This document shows, piece by piece, positions 40,710 to 40,725 of a DNA stretch of 40,725 nucleotides. The number at the start of each line of letters is the position of its first letter. Position 1 is the stretch's first letter. The position numbers and the translations under genes are program-made. Location of the stretch: contig JAFXTE010000029.1 of assembly GCA_017525245.1 (NCBI GenBank), positions 1-40,725 of the forward strand, given 5' to 3'. The stretch is from Bacteroidales bacterium (GTDB lineage Bacteria > Bacteroidota > Bacteroidia > Bacteroidales > WCHB1-69). The notes beneath the pieces are model-generated. The model was not told where the DNA came from. It did no database searches and was given only the letters and a program-made list of their open reading frames with translations.

Positions 40710-40725
40710 TCCGTTCAAAGACAAA

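Noticed and set aside
40442-40725. Minus-strand frames of 77 and 88 codons in the nested palindrome
   Set aside because: They run through the palindrome arms and show no start signal or recognisable family; structure explains the region better.

Overview
This window reads as chromosomal DNA of a Bacteroidota member, most likely of the order Bacteroidales. The signs are many promoters of the TAnnTTTG (-7) type, C-terminal sorting domains of the type IX secretion system, Na+-NQR subunits, the rpmG / DUF4295 / ftsY cluster, DUF4292, and FISUMP surface proteins often met in gut and rumen Bacteroidales. The habitat is inference. No rRNA, CRISPR array or complete insertion sequence was found.

Layout. 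(1) 1-4643: a restriction-modification pair on the minus strand, a PLD-nuclease/SNF2-helicase and an Eco57I-type methylase that runs off the left edge. A structured RNA leader precedes it and has a second copy at 40144-40292. (2) 4774-12646: an eight-gene minus-strand series, phosphate-type porin, pstS, pstC, pstA, pstB, cysD, cysN, cysH, with no phoU. A membrane-anchored AraC-type regulator (12806-13348) is divergent, and the shared intergenic region holds four phased direct repeats. (3) 13386-16608: a solitary beta-class DNA methyltransferase, then nqrE and nqrF without nqrA-D, separated by a 27-bp minisatellite. (4) 17178-19931: a small repeat protein, an MBOAT acyltransferase, a DltD-like protein and an overlooked 39-residue membrane microprotein ending in Y-x-x-F, like Gram-positive DltX. 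(5) 20011-29179: two T9SS cargo proteins flank housekeeping genes (obg, rpmG, DUF4295, ftsY, ispH). (6) 29369-33341: minus-strand housekeeping genes (rsmI, tRNA-Leu(CAG), a QueG-KdsD fusion, a DUF4292 protein, a small lipoprotein, a small membrane protein). (7) 33342-40725: a repeat-rich accessory region with a decapitated Rpn-family gene between duplicated non-coding elements, two FISUMP surface proteins, a small HTH regulator under the second RNA leader, and a large nested palindrome.

Three observations stand out. First, a pair of homologous leader RNAs whose stems covary, upstream of the R-M operon and of the small HTH gene. Second, a DltB/DltD/DltX-like envelope acylation module in a Gram-negative. 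Third, short degenerate tandem tracts placed right after stop codons, in gene-sense orientation, and shared between unrelated genes. The pst-cys gene series with its candidate operator array also deserves attention.
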